Positions 51,150 to 57,921 of a DNA stretch of 64,000 nucleotides are shown here, one piece after another. Position numbers and translations under genes: made by a program. The notes under the pieces are model-generated. The model did no database searches, had not been told where the DNA came from, and saw only the letters and a program-made list of their open reading frames with translations. Numbering within the stretch: the first letter of the stretch is position 1; every line of letters begins with the position of its first letter. This stretch comes from Mycetocola reblochoni REB411 (GTDB lineage: Bacteria > Actinomycetota > Actinomycetes > Actinomycetales > Microbacteriaceae), in the NCBI RefSeq assembly GCF_900163835.1, contig NZ_FUKR01000022.1, positions 170,967 to 234,966 on the forward strand, written 5' to 3'.

Positions 51150-51461
51150 ATGTCACTGCTGATCATGACGGGCTGGTCCACCGCCGCGGTCGTCGCGCTC
51201 TGCGTGAGCGCGGTCGTCGGCGCGGGTGCGGTGCTGTCCGTGGTGCTGGCGACGCGGGGGTCCGCTGACAGGACCCGACCGCGTGGTGCGCCCCGGTCCG
51301 GCCGAGCGGGTGTCTCGCGGGCGGTGGCGGCGACGGGTGATTCCGCGTCCGCGGCTACCGTCCCCGACGGGGACCACCGGTCCGCGATCGTGGCGTCGGC
51401 ACCGCCCGCAGTTCGCCGGCGCTCAGCGGCGGCCGGGGAACGGAGCGGCGGCGATCAGTAG
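51150..51461 (+). CDS. Small membrane protein of unknown function
   Basis: 103 residues: one hydrophobic segment (about 11-33, AVVALCVSAVVGAGAVLSVV) and a basic, low-complexity cytoplasmic or external tail. SD AAAGGGG 6 nt before the ATG. No family recognised. Its 3' end overlaps the M23 gene's stop by 7 nt on the opposite strand. A minimal membrane anchor; whether it is expressed cannot be judged. Confidence 0.5.
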   Translation: MSLLIMTGWSTAAVVALCVSAVVGAGAVLSVVLATRGSADRTRPRGAPRSGRAGVSRAVAATGDSASAATVPDGDHRSAIVASAPPAVRRRSAAAGERSGGDQ

Positions 51462-52813
51462 ACGCGGACGCCGACGGAGGCGAGGAACTTCGCCGGGTCG
51501 GTCTCGACGCCGTTGACGTCGATCTTCAGGTCGAGGTGGCAGCCGGTGGCCACGCCCGTCCGACCCACGGTTCCGATGTACTGACCGGCGGAGACCTTCT
51601 GTCCCACGCTGACGCCGAAGCTCTGCATGTGGCCGTAGATGGAGGTCACGTTCCCGTGGCTGATGACGACGCGGTTGCCGAAGCCTCCGGCGTTGTACAC
51701 GTTGGTGACGGTTCCGGAGCCGATGGCCTTGAGCGCCGTGCCGCAGCTGTCACCGAAGTCGATGCCAGCGTGCCATCCGGCGACCGAGCATCCGGTGCCG
51801 CCGCAGAGCTGATCGCGGGGGCCGTAAGGCGAGGTGATCGGTCCGGGGGCGGGCCGGTACCAGCCCTGAGGCGAGGGGGTCCAGTAGGTTCCGGACGCGC
51901 CGCTGCTGCTGCCGCCGCCCGACGACGATCCGCCGCCGGAGGAGGACCCACCGGAGCTGCCCGAGGAACCACCCGACGAGGAGCCGCCGGCTGCGGCTGC
52001 TGCGGCCGCCGCGGCCGCCTGCTGCTTGCGGAGGCGCTCGGCCTCCTCCTTGGCCTTGCGCTCGGCCTCTGCCTTGCGGAACGCGACGCCCGCGGCGTAG
52101 TCCTTCTCGACCGAGGCGGTCGTTCCCTTGAGCGTGGCCAGCTGCTTGGTCAGCCGCTCCTCGTTGTCCTCCTGCTCGCTGACCGCGGCCTGCGCTGCCT
52201 CGGCTGCGGCCTGGGCCTGGGCCATCGCGGTCTCCGCCTCGGCGCGGGCCTTCTCGAGTTCCTCGGCCACGACGTCGGCCTGGGCGGTGAGCGACTCGAC
52301 CTGGTTGGCGTCCTGCTCCGCGGAGGCGAGCAGGTCGGACTGGGTCTGGCTGAGCTTGGACATCGCGCTCAGGCGGTAGAGGGTGTCCTCCGCGTCGCCG
52401 GGGGCGACGAAGAGCTCGGCGCCGACGGACGAGCCGGTGTTGCGTCCGAGCTGCGAGACGATCGATCCGACGCTGGTGGCCGACTTGCTCGCCTTCTCCT
52501 TCGCGTCGTCGAGCTTGCTGTTCAGAATGTCGAGGTCGACTTGGGAGTCGTAGGCGCGCTGCTGGGCGTCCTGGTAGGCGTTCGCCGCGATCGAGGCTTC
52601 GTTGCGCTTGGTCTCGGCCGCCGACTGGAGTCCGCTGATCAACTTCTCGATCCTGCTGATCTCCGACTTCTTGCTCGACTCGTCCGACCGCGCCTTCTCG
52701 ACGTCTGACCAGCTGGGGTAGTCGTCGGCGTAGGCAGGGGCGGCCACGGCGACGGAGCCGACGAGGGCCGCGATCACTGCGCCGGCTACGGCGAGGCGGT
52801 GTCGGATGCGCAT
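51455..52813 (-). CDS. Exported coiled-coil protein with LytM/M23 peptidase-like domain
   Basis: 452 residues. Signal peptide (VAGAVIAALVGSVAVAAPAYA), then a long coiled coil (about 35-270) rich in Glu/Lys/Ala, a Gly/Ser linker near 280-305 and a C-terminal LytM domain (about 330-452). Motifs: GWHAGIDFGDSCGT, SIYGHMQSFG and GCHLDLKID. The usual HxH of M23 peptidases here reads HLD, so a zinc-ligand His is replaced by Asp; activity may be altered or the protein may be an EnvC-like activator. Located at the cell wall by inference. Confidence 0.88.
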   Translation of the reverse strand: MRIRHRLAVAGAVIAALVGSVAVAAPAYADDYPSWSDVEKARSDESSKKSEISRIEKLISGLQSAAETKRNEASIAANAYQDAQQRAYDSQVDLDILNSKLDDAKEKASKSATSVGSIVSQLGRNTGSSVGAELFVAPGDAEDTLYRLSAMSKLSQTQSDLLASAEQDANQVESLTAQADVVAEELEKARAEAETAMAQAQAAAEAAQAAVSEQEDNEERLTKQLATLKGTTASVEKDYAAGVAFRKAEAERKAKEEAERLRKQQAAAAAAAAAAGGSSSGGSSGSSGGSSSGGGSSSGGGSSSGASGTYWTPSPQGWYRPAPGPITSPYGPRDQLCGGTGCSVAGWHAGIDFGDSCGTALKAIGSGTVTNVYNAGGFGNRVVISHGNVTSIYGHMQSFGVSVGQKVSAGQYIGTVGRTGVATGCHLDLKIDVNGVETDPAKFLASVGVRVY

Positions 52814-52861
52814 TGGGAGGGCTCCTCAGTACGGGTCTGGTCGATCGATCGGGGCATAGCT

Positions 52862-52946
52862 GTGATCGGGGATGGGTTCCCCCGATCACGGTAACAGCTT
52901 CGGTTCACATGCGGAACAGTGGTCACATTGACCACATTCGTCACAT
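52862..52946 (-). promoter_or_regulatory. 5' region of the M23-like gene with hairpins and 9-bp repeats
   Basis: Perfect hairpin GTGATCGGGG/CCCCGATCAC (52862-52871 / 52880-52889). Palindrome GTGGTCA/TGACCAC (52919-52925 / 52929-52935). CACAT on the plus strand recurs at 52906, 52924, 52933 and 52942, a 9-bp period with one unit skipped. The region lies 50-130 bp upstream of the gene and probably binds a regulator. Confidence 0.4.
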
Positions 52947-52985
52947 CCGCCGGAGCGCGACGCGGCGCAACGCGCCCCGGTCGGC

Positions 52986-53474
52986 TCAGCGGAAGTTGAT
53001 GAACTGCAGGTCGACGTCGACGTCGGCGGCCTTGAGGATCGAGATGGTCTGCTGCAGATCGTCGCGGCTCTTCGACTGGACACGCAGTTCGTCGCCCTGG
53101 ATCTGGCTCTTGACGCTCTTGGGGGCCTCGTCGCGGATGATCTTGTTGATCTTCTTCGCCTCGTCCTGGGCGATACCGTTCTTCAACGCCACCTCGACGC
53201 GGAACTCCTTGCCGCTGGGAAACGGTTCCCCGGCGTCGAGGCTCTTGAGCGAGATGCCGCGCTTGATGAACTTGCTCTGCACCACGTCGAGGATCGCCGC
53301 GACCCGCTCCTCGCTGGAGGCCTTGAGCAGGATCTTCTCGCCGCTCCACTCCACGGAGGCCTGGGTGCCCTTGAAGTCGTAGCGCTGCTCCACCTCTTTG
53401 CGAGCCTGGTTGACGGCGTTTTCCGCCTCCATCTTGTCTACCTTGCTGACGACGTCGAACGATGAATCTGCCAT
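52986..53474 (-). CDS. YajQ-family nucleotide-binding protein
   Basis: 162 residues with the family's ends: MADSSFDVVSKVDKMEAENA at the N-terminus and QTISILKAADVDVDLQFINF at the C-terminus. YajQ proteins bind nucleic acid or cyclic-di-GMP in some species; the ligand here is unknown. The chosen ATG at 53474 matches family length (about 160). Upstream of the M23-like gene on the same strand with a 172-bp gap. Confidence 0.92.
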   Translation of the reverse strand: MADSSFDVVSKVDKMEAENAVNQARKEVEQRYDFKGTQASVEWSGEKILLKASSEERVAAILDVVQSKFIKRGISLKSLDAGEPFPSGKEFRVEVALKNGIAQDEAKKINKIIRDEAPKSVKSQIQGDELRVQSKSRDDLQQTISILKAADVDVDLQFINFR

Positions 53475-53600
53475 GCCGGTGATGTTATCCGCGCAATCCC
53501 GCACCGCCGTGCAGGCGCGGCGGTGGTGTCCCAAATCCGCCTGGTCGAGGGGTGGGGAGGACGGCGGCGGCGCCCCGCCACACCCGGCCAGACCGATTTC

Positions 53601-53630
53601 GTGACGGGTCGACTCTGTGGGTAATATGCT
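53601..53630 (+). promoter_or_regulatory. Candidate tRNA-Tyr promoter
   Basis: GTGACG (53601-53606) and TATGCT (53625-53630) with 18-bp spacing; the predicted start would leave about 40 nt of 5' leader before the tRNA. The -35 is weak. Confidence 0.3.
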
Positions 53631-53675
53631 GGGAGCGCATTCGGTCGGCTGGACAAGTCGGTCGGGCGCGCATTC

Positions 53676-53760
53676 GGCGAGTTACCCTAGCGGCCAAAGG
53701 GATCTGACTGTAAATCAGACGGCTCAGCCTTCGGGGGTTCGAATCCCTCACTCGCCACCA
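53676..53760 (+). tRNA. tRNA-Tyr (GTA)
   Basis: Acceptor arms GGCGAGT (53676-53682) and ACTCGCC (53750-53756); discriminator A and encoded CCA (53758-53760). Anticodon loop CTGTAAA with anticodon GTA. Long variable arm (class II) with GGCTCAGCC. T-arm GGGGGTTCGAATCCCTC. The 3' end is the likely attachment site of the adjoining prophage. Confidence 0.97.
53733..53760. other. Predicted attL core within tRNA-Tyr
   Basis: Phages with this integrase type commonly insert in the T-arm and 3' end of a tRNA. The integrase gene lies right beside it. The exact core cannot be defined without the other end. Confidence 0.45.
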
Positions 53761-53787
53761 GGGCAAAAGCCCAGGTGAACGCACAAG

Positions 53788-53827
53788 AAAGCCCCGGTAG
53801 TTCACTTCGGACTGCCGGGGCTTTTTT
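53788..53827. terminator. Terminator between tRNA-Tyr and integrase
   Basis: AAAGCCCCGG (53788-53797) pairs with CCGGGGCTTT (53815-53824), with a run of six T following on the plus strand and A's on the other side. It can serve both the tRNA and the convergent integrase gene. Confidence 0.85.
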
Positions 53828-53841
53828 GCGTTGGTGGCTGT

Positions 53842-54996
53842 TTAGTGGCTGTTTTCAACTGCAAGAAGGCGCTGGATCGCCCCCGCAGCCGCAGGCCCGC
53901 GTGACGCCCGCTCAACGTAGTGCCGCAAGTTCCCAAACCCTGTGTGGCCAAGCTGGTCACGAGCAGCCTCATCGCCGAGCTCCTGGGCAAGCAACGTCGC
54001 AACCGCCTTGCGGAACGCGCCAGGCGTGACCCCTTCATGTCCCGACCCCGACAGTGCGGCTTTCCAATCGCGACGAAGGTTATCCGGCCAACGCGGCGTG
54101 CCTGCCGCAGACGGAAACACAAGCTCACTCACCGCGCCCCGTGCTCGCACCGTCAACATGGGGACGACGAAAGGTGGCAGGTCCAACGTCCGGTGCGACT
54201 TCGCCGTCTTGGCCTTGTCCTGCACCTTCAGCTTCCGATCCAACCCGCGCGCAACAGTCCCATTGATCGTGACAGTCGGAGGGTCACTCTCGAAATCGAA
54301 GTCGGACCAACGCAACGCCAGAACCTCCGCCGTTCTCGCGCCGGTCGCGGCATACATGTCCATCGTGTCCCGCAACGAGCCGTTCCGAGGCCTCCCATAC
54401 GCGTCAACCCCGCCGTCCCAGGCCTCAAGCAAGTCCCGGACCTCGCGAACCGCGTCCGCCGTCAAGGCCTGGACGTGCGGTTGAGACCGAGCCACAGCCT
54501 TCGTCTCCGACACCGGGTTACTTTCCAGCGCCCCCGCATAAACGGCATGAGCCATCATCTGCTTCAGCACAATCCGCACCGACCGAGCCGAACCGGGAGT
54601 CGACCGAGCGACAGATTGGATGTACCGATTCAGCTTCGCGGCCGATGCTTCTCCAACGCGCACGTCAGACAGGCCACGCAGGACCACCTTCGTTGCATCC
54701 TGGTAAGTGATCTTCGTCCCATCGGACAGGCTGCTAGCAAGCATCTCCGCCTGCCACGATGCGGCCAGCGCCTCGAGGGTTGTGTCTCGAGTAATAGCCT
54801 CGCCAGCGGGAGCAAGCCTGTCGCGTAGCGCTTCCTTCAACGCTCTCTCCGCCGCGGCGCCAGTGGCGCCAGTGCGCATCATGCGCCGGGTGACGCCGTC
54901 ACTGTCCCTGTAGTAAGCCAGCGCCGCAGGCCGGCCGTTGCGCACGAGCCGCGTTATCTTGCCGTGAGTCTCCAACGGCAACGGTGGTCTACCCAT
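53842..54996 (-). CDS. int: Tyrosine-recombinase integrase
   Basis: 384 residues. N-terminal arm-binding-like and SAM-like core-binding domains, then the catalytic domain: Arg in TGARTAEVLALRW, Lys in KSHRTLDL, Arg in GAFRKAVATLL, His in LGHTGFGNL and the Tyr nucleophile in RHYVERA. The box II His (HxxR) is replaced by Gly (GAFR), an unusual change. ATG at 54996 begins the conserved MGRPPLPLETHGKI block. The ImmA/IrrE gene overlaps by 8 nt upstream. Inserts the phage at tRNA-Tyr. Confidence 0.92.
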   Translation of the reverse strand: MGRPPLPLETHGKITRLVRNGRPAALAYYRDSDGVTRRMMRTGATGAAAERALKEALRDRLAPAGEAITRDTTLEALAASWQAEMLASSLSDGTKITYQDATKVVLRGLSDVRVGEASAAKLNRYIQSVARSTPGSARSVRIVLKQMMAHAVYAGALESNPVSETKAVARSQPHVQALTADAVREVRDLLEAWDGGVDAYGRPRNGSLRDTMDMYAATGARTAEVLALRWSDFDFESDPPTVTINGTVARGLDRKLKVQDKAKTAKSHRTLDLPPFVVPMLTVRARGAVSELVFPSAAGTPRWPDNLRRDWKAALSGSGHEGVTPGAFRKAVATLLAQELGDEAARDQLGHTGFGNLRHYVERASRGPAAAGAIQRLLAVENSH

Positions 54997-55447
54997 TTCC
55001 GACCTGCATCTTCCTGCTCCATTGGCCTGCGCCCATTCGGGCCTGCTCGTACAAGGTGTCGCCGCAACGGAGAAGTGTCCGCTGATAGGCATGGACAATG
55101 CTCGGTACGACATCGAGCGCTTGCGCAACAAGCGCGACGTTGCCGTCGTGAATGTACTCAGCGACCCGGTAGTCATTGGGGTGAATAAGACGAGCCGCGG
55201 CCCACTCATCCGCCCGCTTCTCCTGCTTCGCGTTCACTGGACCGAACTGCGAAACGGTGTCGCCAAATTTGGCGTGCGCCAGCTCGTGGGCCAAGACGCT
55301 GCGATGTAAACGGTGCGACATGCCATCACGCAGCCTGATCGTGTTTGTCTGCATGTTGTAGTCACCATCGCTTCCCAGATCAGAGAGGTCTGAGTACTCG
55401 ATGGTCACGTTCAGCACGCTTGCCAACTCGAACAGATCAGATGTCAA
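54989..55447 (-). CDS. ImmA/IrrE-type metallopeptidase
   Basis: 152 residues with zinc-binding HELAHAKFGD at about 53-62 and a downstream Glu in ADEWAAARLI. Such proteases cleave phage repressors or related regulators to trigger excision. It lies between the integrase and the repressor gene, overlapping both, so the three are co-transcribed leftward. Target is probably the repressor encoded directly upstream. Confidence 0.88.
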   Translation of the reverse strand: MTSDLFELASVLNVTIEYSDLSDLGSDGDYNMQTNTIRLRDGMSHRLHRSVLAHELAHAKFGDTVSQFGPVNAKQEKRADEWAAARLIHPNDYRVAEYIHDGNVALVAQALDVVPSIVHAYQRTLLRCGDTLYEQARMGAGQWSRKMQVGNG

Positions 55448-55776
55448 AGAAGATCCTCTCCCGTCTCATCTGTTGTCTTCCTTGCCGCCAGGCCGTACTC
55501 ATCTTGACGGGCGCTACTGACACTCAGACGCAGCTGAGCCCGGCGATGGATCTCGTCCAGGTCGATATGAGCGACTTGGGAGAGGTGGGCGGAGGCGTCG
55601 AGAACGAAGTCGAGCGGGACCTTTTCGACACGGTCCTTCCCCTTGGTTGTGAGGTATCGATACAACGTCTTCTTCGACATCCCCAGCGCGACAGCTGCGT
55701 CATCGAGAGTGCCGTAGATAGAGAGGAGCGCCGCCTTGAGCTCTTCGCGGATGCCATCTGCCATTTCATGTCCCAT
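55444..55776 (-). CDS. Prophage repressor-type HTH protein
   Basis: 110 residues with a HTH at about 27-46 (DDAAVALGMSKKTLYRYL). The ATG at 55776 has TACACT 7 nt upstream and no SD, so its transcript is probably leaderless; the operator at 55788-55803 overlaps this promoter. An alternative ATG at 55764 is possible. Overlaps the ImmA/IrrE gene by 4 nt. Most likely the immunity repressor, acting on the operators listed here. Confidence 0.75.
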   Translation of the reverse strand: MGHEMADGIREELKAALLSIYGTLDDAAVALGMSKKTLYRYLTTKGKDRVEKVPLDFVLDASAHLSQVAHIDLDEIHRRAQLRLSVSSARQDEYGLAARKTTDETGEDLL

Positions 55777-55787
55777 GGGGACCAGTG

Positions 55788-55803
55788 TACCCACTTTGGG
55801 GAA
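55788..55803. promoter_or_regulatory. Prophage operator O1
   Basis: TACCCACTTTGGGGAA, a degenerate copy (two mismatches) of the consensus TTCCCANNNNTGGGAA. It overlaps the -10 of the leftward repressor promoter. Confidence 0.6.
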
Positions 55804-55839
55804 TTTGGTGCACAGGAATGTGGACTGTAGATTCTCTAC

Positions 55840-55855
55840 TTCCCAGTTGTGGGAA
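55840..55855. promoter_or_regulatory. Prophage operator O2
   Basis: TTCCCAGTTGTGGGAA, a perfect palindrome with 6-bp arms and 4-bp spacer. It lies midway between the leftward and rightward promoters, 52 bp from O1 and 45 bp from O3. Confidence 0.7.
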
Positions 55856-55881
55856 ATCACAAAGGTGCAATTCCATGCTTG

Positions 55882-55903
55882 TAGTTCCCAAATCTGGGAA
55901 CTA
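55882..55903. promoter_or_regulatory. Prophage operator O3 inside the rightward early promoter
   Basis: Perfect palindrome with 9-bp arms TAGTTCCCA and TGGGAACTA around AATC. It sits exactly between a -35-like TTGTAG (55879-55884) and -10 TAGTCT (55902-55907); the 7 nt after that lead to the ATG of the Cro-like gene. Repressor binding here should block early transcription. Confidence 0.7.
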
Positions 55904-55914
55904 GTCTCCTAAAC

Positions 55915-56139
55915 ATGGGAAACAGCGAACGGGCCGCAGCTCAGATCTGCCGCCTCCTCGAAGAACAAGACAGGTCAGTCGCATGGCTGGCACGCACCAC
56001 CGGAATCTCTTACAAACGGCTCTTGGCCGAGGTGAAGCACCAGAGCACGCGCCTCAGCCTCGTTACCACCATGGCCGCATGCGAAGCTCTCGGGCTGACG
56101 CTCCCAGAGATCATCTCATCCGAGACGAGCGCAGCATGA
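55915..56139 (+). CDS. Cro-like XRE-type HTH protein
   Basis: 74 residues forming one small HTH: SVAWLARTTGISYKRLLAEV, then LSLVTTMAACEALGLTLPE. First rightward early gene, starting leaderless 7 nt after the -10. Overlaps the excisionase-like gene by 4 nt. It probably competes with the repressor for the operators. Confidence 0.75.
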   Translation: MGNSERAAAQICRLLEEQDRSVAWLARTTGISYKRLLAEVKHQSTRLSLVTTMAACEALGLTLPEIISSETSAA

Positions 56140-56330
56140 GCGGCCCGGTCCTCAACCACAGGAAAGCCGCCGAGTACTGCGGGCTTGCGCCACAGACCCT
56201 TGAGAACCTCAACCACCTCGGCAAGGGACCGAAGCGTTTCAAGAACGGATCGCGGAACGCCTACTACCCGGCCGACCTGGACGCGTGGCTCGAGGAACGC
56301 CTGGTGCGAGTCGAGCAGGTAAGCGCATGA
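56136..56330 (+). CDS. Excisionase/AlpA-like HTH protein
   Basis: 64 residues of the MerR-like winged HTH fold: LNHRKAAEYCGLAPQTLEN, then GPKRFKNGSRNAYYPADLD, as in Xis/AlpA proteins. ATGA overlap with the Cro-like gene. Likely a recombination directionality factor working with the integrase, or a regulator. Confidence 0.75.
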   Translation: MSGPVLNHRKAAEYCGLAPQTLENLNHLGKGPKRFKNGSRNAYYPADLDAWLEERLVRVEQVSA

Positions 56331-56341
56331 CCCCCGCAACG

Positions 56342-56368
56342 AAAAAGCCCGGTGCTGGAGCACCGGGC
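56342..56368 (-). terminator. Intrinsic hairpin, A-run on one side
   Basis: GCCCGGTGCT (56347-56356) and its complement (56359-56368) with a 2-nt spacer, flanked by AAAAA at 56342-56346. On the minus strand this reads as hairpin plus TTTTT, a good terminator; on the plus strand it lies between the excisionase-like and antirepressor genes. Confidence 0.55.
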
Positions 56369-56392
56369 GCAGACAAGAAAGCAGGAAAAGCT

Positions 56393-57118
56393 ATGTCTAA
56401 CGACATCATACAGCAGGTCGGCGGTGAACTCCGGGTCTCGTCCGAGACGATCGCCCAGCGCACCGAGGTCGAGCACCGTGCAGTGTTGCAACTCGTCTCC
56501 ACCCATGATGTTGCGCTTCGGTCGTTCGGGCCGGTCGCATTTGAAATGCGACCGCTCCCAGGCGGAGGCAACCCGGTCCGCGTCGCTCATCTGAACGAGC
56601 CGCAGGCCACCCTTCTGATGACGTTCATGCGTAACAGCGTCGTGGTGGTCGATTTCAAGGTTGAGTTGGTCGCCCAGTTCTACCGGATGCGGCGCGAGCT
56701 CGCCGGTCAGGTTGATCTTCCTCGATCGCTGCCTGACGCTCTCCGTGCGTATGCCATGGAGGTGGAGAAGTCTGCGGCGTTGGAGGCGAAGGTTCAGGAG
56801 GACGCTCCGAAGATGGAGGCGTTTGAGCAGTTCTTGGGCGCGGCCGGTGATTTGGATTTGCGTGAGACTGCGCAGTCGTTGGATTTGGGGCGTACCCGGC
56901 TGGCCGATTTTCTTCGCCGGCAGGGGTTCTTCTCTCCGGGTTCTACGACTCCGTATCAGCGGTTCGTGGATCGGGGTTGGTTCCGGCCTGTGACTCGTGT
57001 GTCGCAGCGGCCTGAGGGTCCGAAGGCGTATCAGGTGACGTTGGTGACGCCGGCCGGGCGCGAGGCTATCCGGGAGCGCCTGGAAGCGACCCGCTCGAAC
57101 CTTGTGGCGGTGGTTTGA
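56393..57118 (+). CDS. Phage regulatory protein/antirepressor (Rha-like N-terminus, KilAC-like C-terminus)
   Basis: 241 residues. N-terminal Rha-type region: VEHRAVLQLVSTHDVALRSF and RPLPGGGNPVRVAHLNEPQA. C-terminal antirepressor (ANT/KilAC)-type domain: DLRETAQSLDLGRTRLADFL, then GWFRPVTRVSQ. The ATG at 56393 has GGAAAAG 5 nt upstream. An in-frame ATG at 56327 would read through the hairpin and add 22 residues; I consider it less likely. Probably inhibits the immunity repressor. Confidence 0.8.
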   Translation: MSNDIIQQVGGELRVSSETIAQRTEVEHRAVLQLVSTHDVALRSFGPVAFEMRPLPGGGNPVRVAHLNEPQATLLMTFMRNSVVVVDFKVELVAQFYRMRRELAGQVDLPRSLPDALRAYAMEVEKSAALEAKVQEDAPKMEAFEQFLGAAGDLDLRETAQSLDLGRTRLADFLRRQGFFSPGSTTPYQRFVDRGWFRPVTRVSQRPEGPKAYQVTLVTPAGREAIRERLEATRSNLVAVV

Positions 57119-57163
57119 GTGTCGGGCGAGCGGGTGCTGTTTTGGTGGGGGGCAACGGTTTTC

Positions 57164-57505
57164 CTAGTTGTCTTCGTTTCCTGGGGATGGTTTAGGGAGA
57201 GCGGCGAGGTGGGCTCGCATGGACCAGAACGCCTCGTAGAGGAGGTATCCGAGGCTTCCAGCGTTTGCCGCTACCAGGATGAACGCCCATACGCCTGTGG
57301 TGGTTGTGCCGCTGAGGGTGAGGATGAAGTCCGCCGCGATTGTGATGAGCGCCAGGGAGAACACGGAGAGTCGCCAGTTTGCTCTGCTCGCGTGTTGGTG
57401 TCTGGTGCTGAGCGCTCCTCTGAGGGTGGGGTCGAAGATGACCGCGAGTGTGAGGACGGCGAGGATTTGCGCCGCTGCTGATGCGGCTTCTGGGGTGATT
57501 GTCAC
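57164..57505 (-). CDS. Small prophage membrane protein
   Basis: 113 residues with three hydrophobic segments (about 10-28, 47-65, 71-92) and a short charged tail. Family unknown. It is the only leftward gene between the early rightward genes here, so it may be a moron or superinfection-exclusion-type protein (inference). An open frame on the other strand covers the same bases but looks less protein-like. Confidence 0.6.
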   Translation of the reverse strand: MTITPEAASAAAQILAVLTLAVIFDPTLRGALSTRHQHASRANWRLSVFSLALITIAADFILTLSGTTTTGVWAFILVAANAGSLGYLLYEAFWSMRAHLAALPKPSPGNEDN

Positions 57506-57517
57506 CCGTTCAATTTA

Positions 57518-57921
57518 GGGCTTTCCTGCCCGCTGTTCTGGCCTTGGTGGTGGTCGTGCACCGCCTGGGCGCTGGTTTGTCGCGCCGTAAAGCGACTGCG
57601 GGACCGCCCCGCTACCGAAGCAAAATCGGGCGGTTCTTAAGTAACTACATAGAGCGCAACGGGGTAGGTCGAGGTGGTGTCGGCTGAGGGGTTGCGAGAT
57701 TTAGAGATTCTTTGGGTTTACGGGTGTCCGGCTTCCTCATCGCAGGTTGCGGGTCGGCGCACCTACACCTTCGCCGGTCGTGTGTAGAGGCGCACGCGGT
57801 GGGGAGGCAGAGCCCTGGGGTGGCATGGTTGCGCGCCAGTTTTTCTGGTGTCCGGGTTCGTTTCCCGGCGTCCCACTACCTCGGTTTGAGGTTCATGAGC
57901 ATGAGTGAGAGAGGGTTTGTG
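57518..57921. other. Non-coding prophage gap with inverted repeats and a tRNA-like fold
   Basis: No convincing gene. ACCGCCC (57602-57608) pairs with GGGCGGT (57627-57633). From 57800 to 57876 the bases can fold like a tRNA: acceptor (57800-57806 with 57869-57875, 6 of 7 pairs), anticodon-like stem (57834-57838 with 57846-57850, loop GTTTTTC) and a perfect T-arm (57852-57856 with 57864-57868, loop TTCGTTT). The variable loop is only one base, so it is probably not a functional tRNA. Confidence 0.4.

Noticed and set aside
52814..52985. Cyclic-di-AMP riboswitch upstream of the M23-like gene
   Set aside because: Such riboswitches often precede actinobacterial cell-wall genes, but the conserved ydaO-type core could not be found; only simple hairpins and repeats are visible.
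56327..56392. Earlier ATG for the antirepressor gene
   Set aside because: It overlaps the previous stop, but translation would run through a strong hairpin; the ATG at 56393 has a good Shine-Dalgarno.
57119..57481. Rightward ORF after the antirepressor gene
   Set aside because: It begins with a hydrophobic stretch, but the rest is compositionally poor, and the leftward frame over the same bases gives a convincing three-helix membrane protein.
57800..57876. A functional tRNA-Lys (TTT)
   Set aside because: Variable loop of one base, pyrimidine at position 37 and weak D-arm; reported only as a tRNA-like fold.
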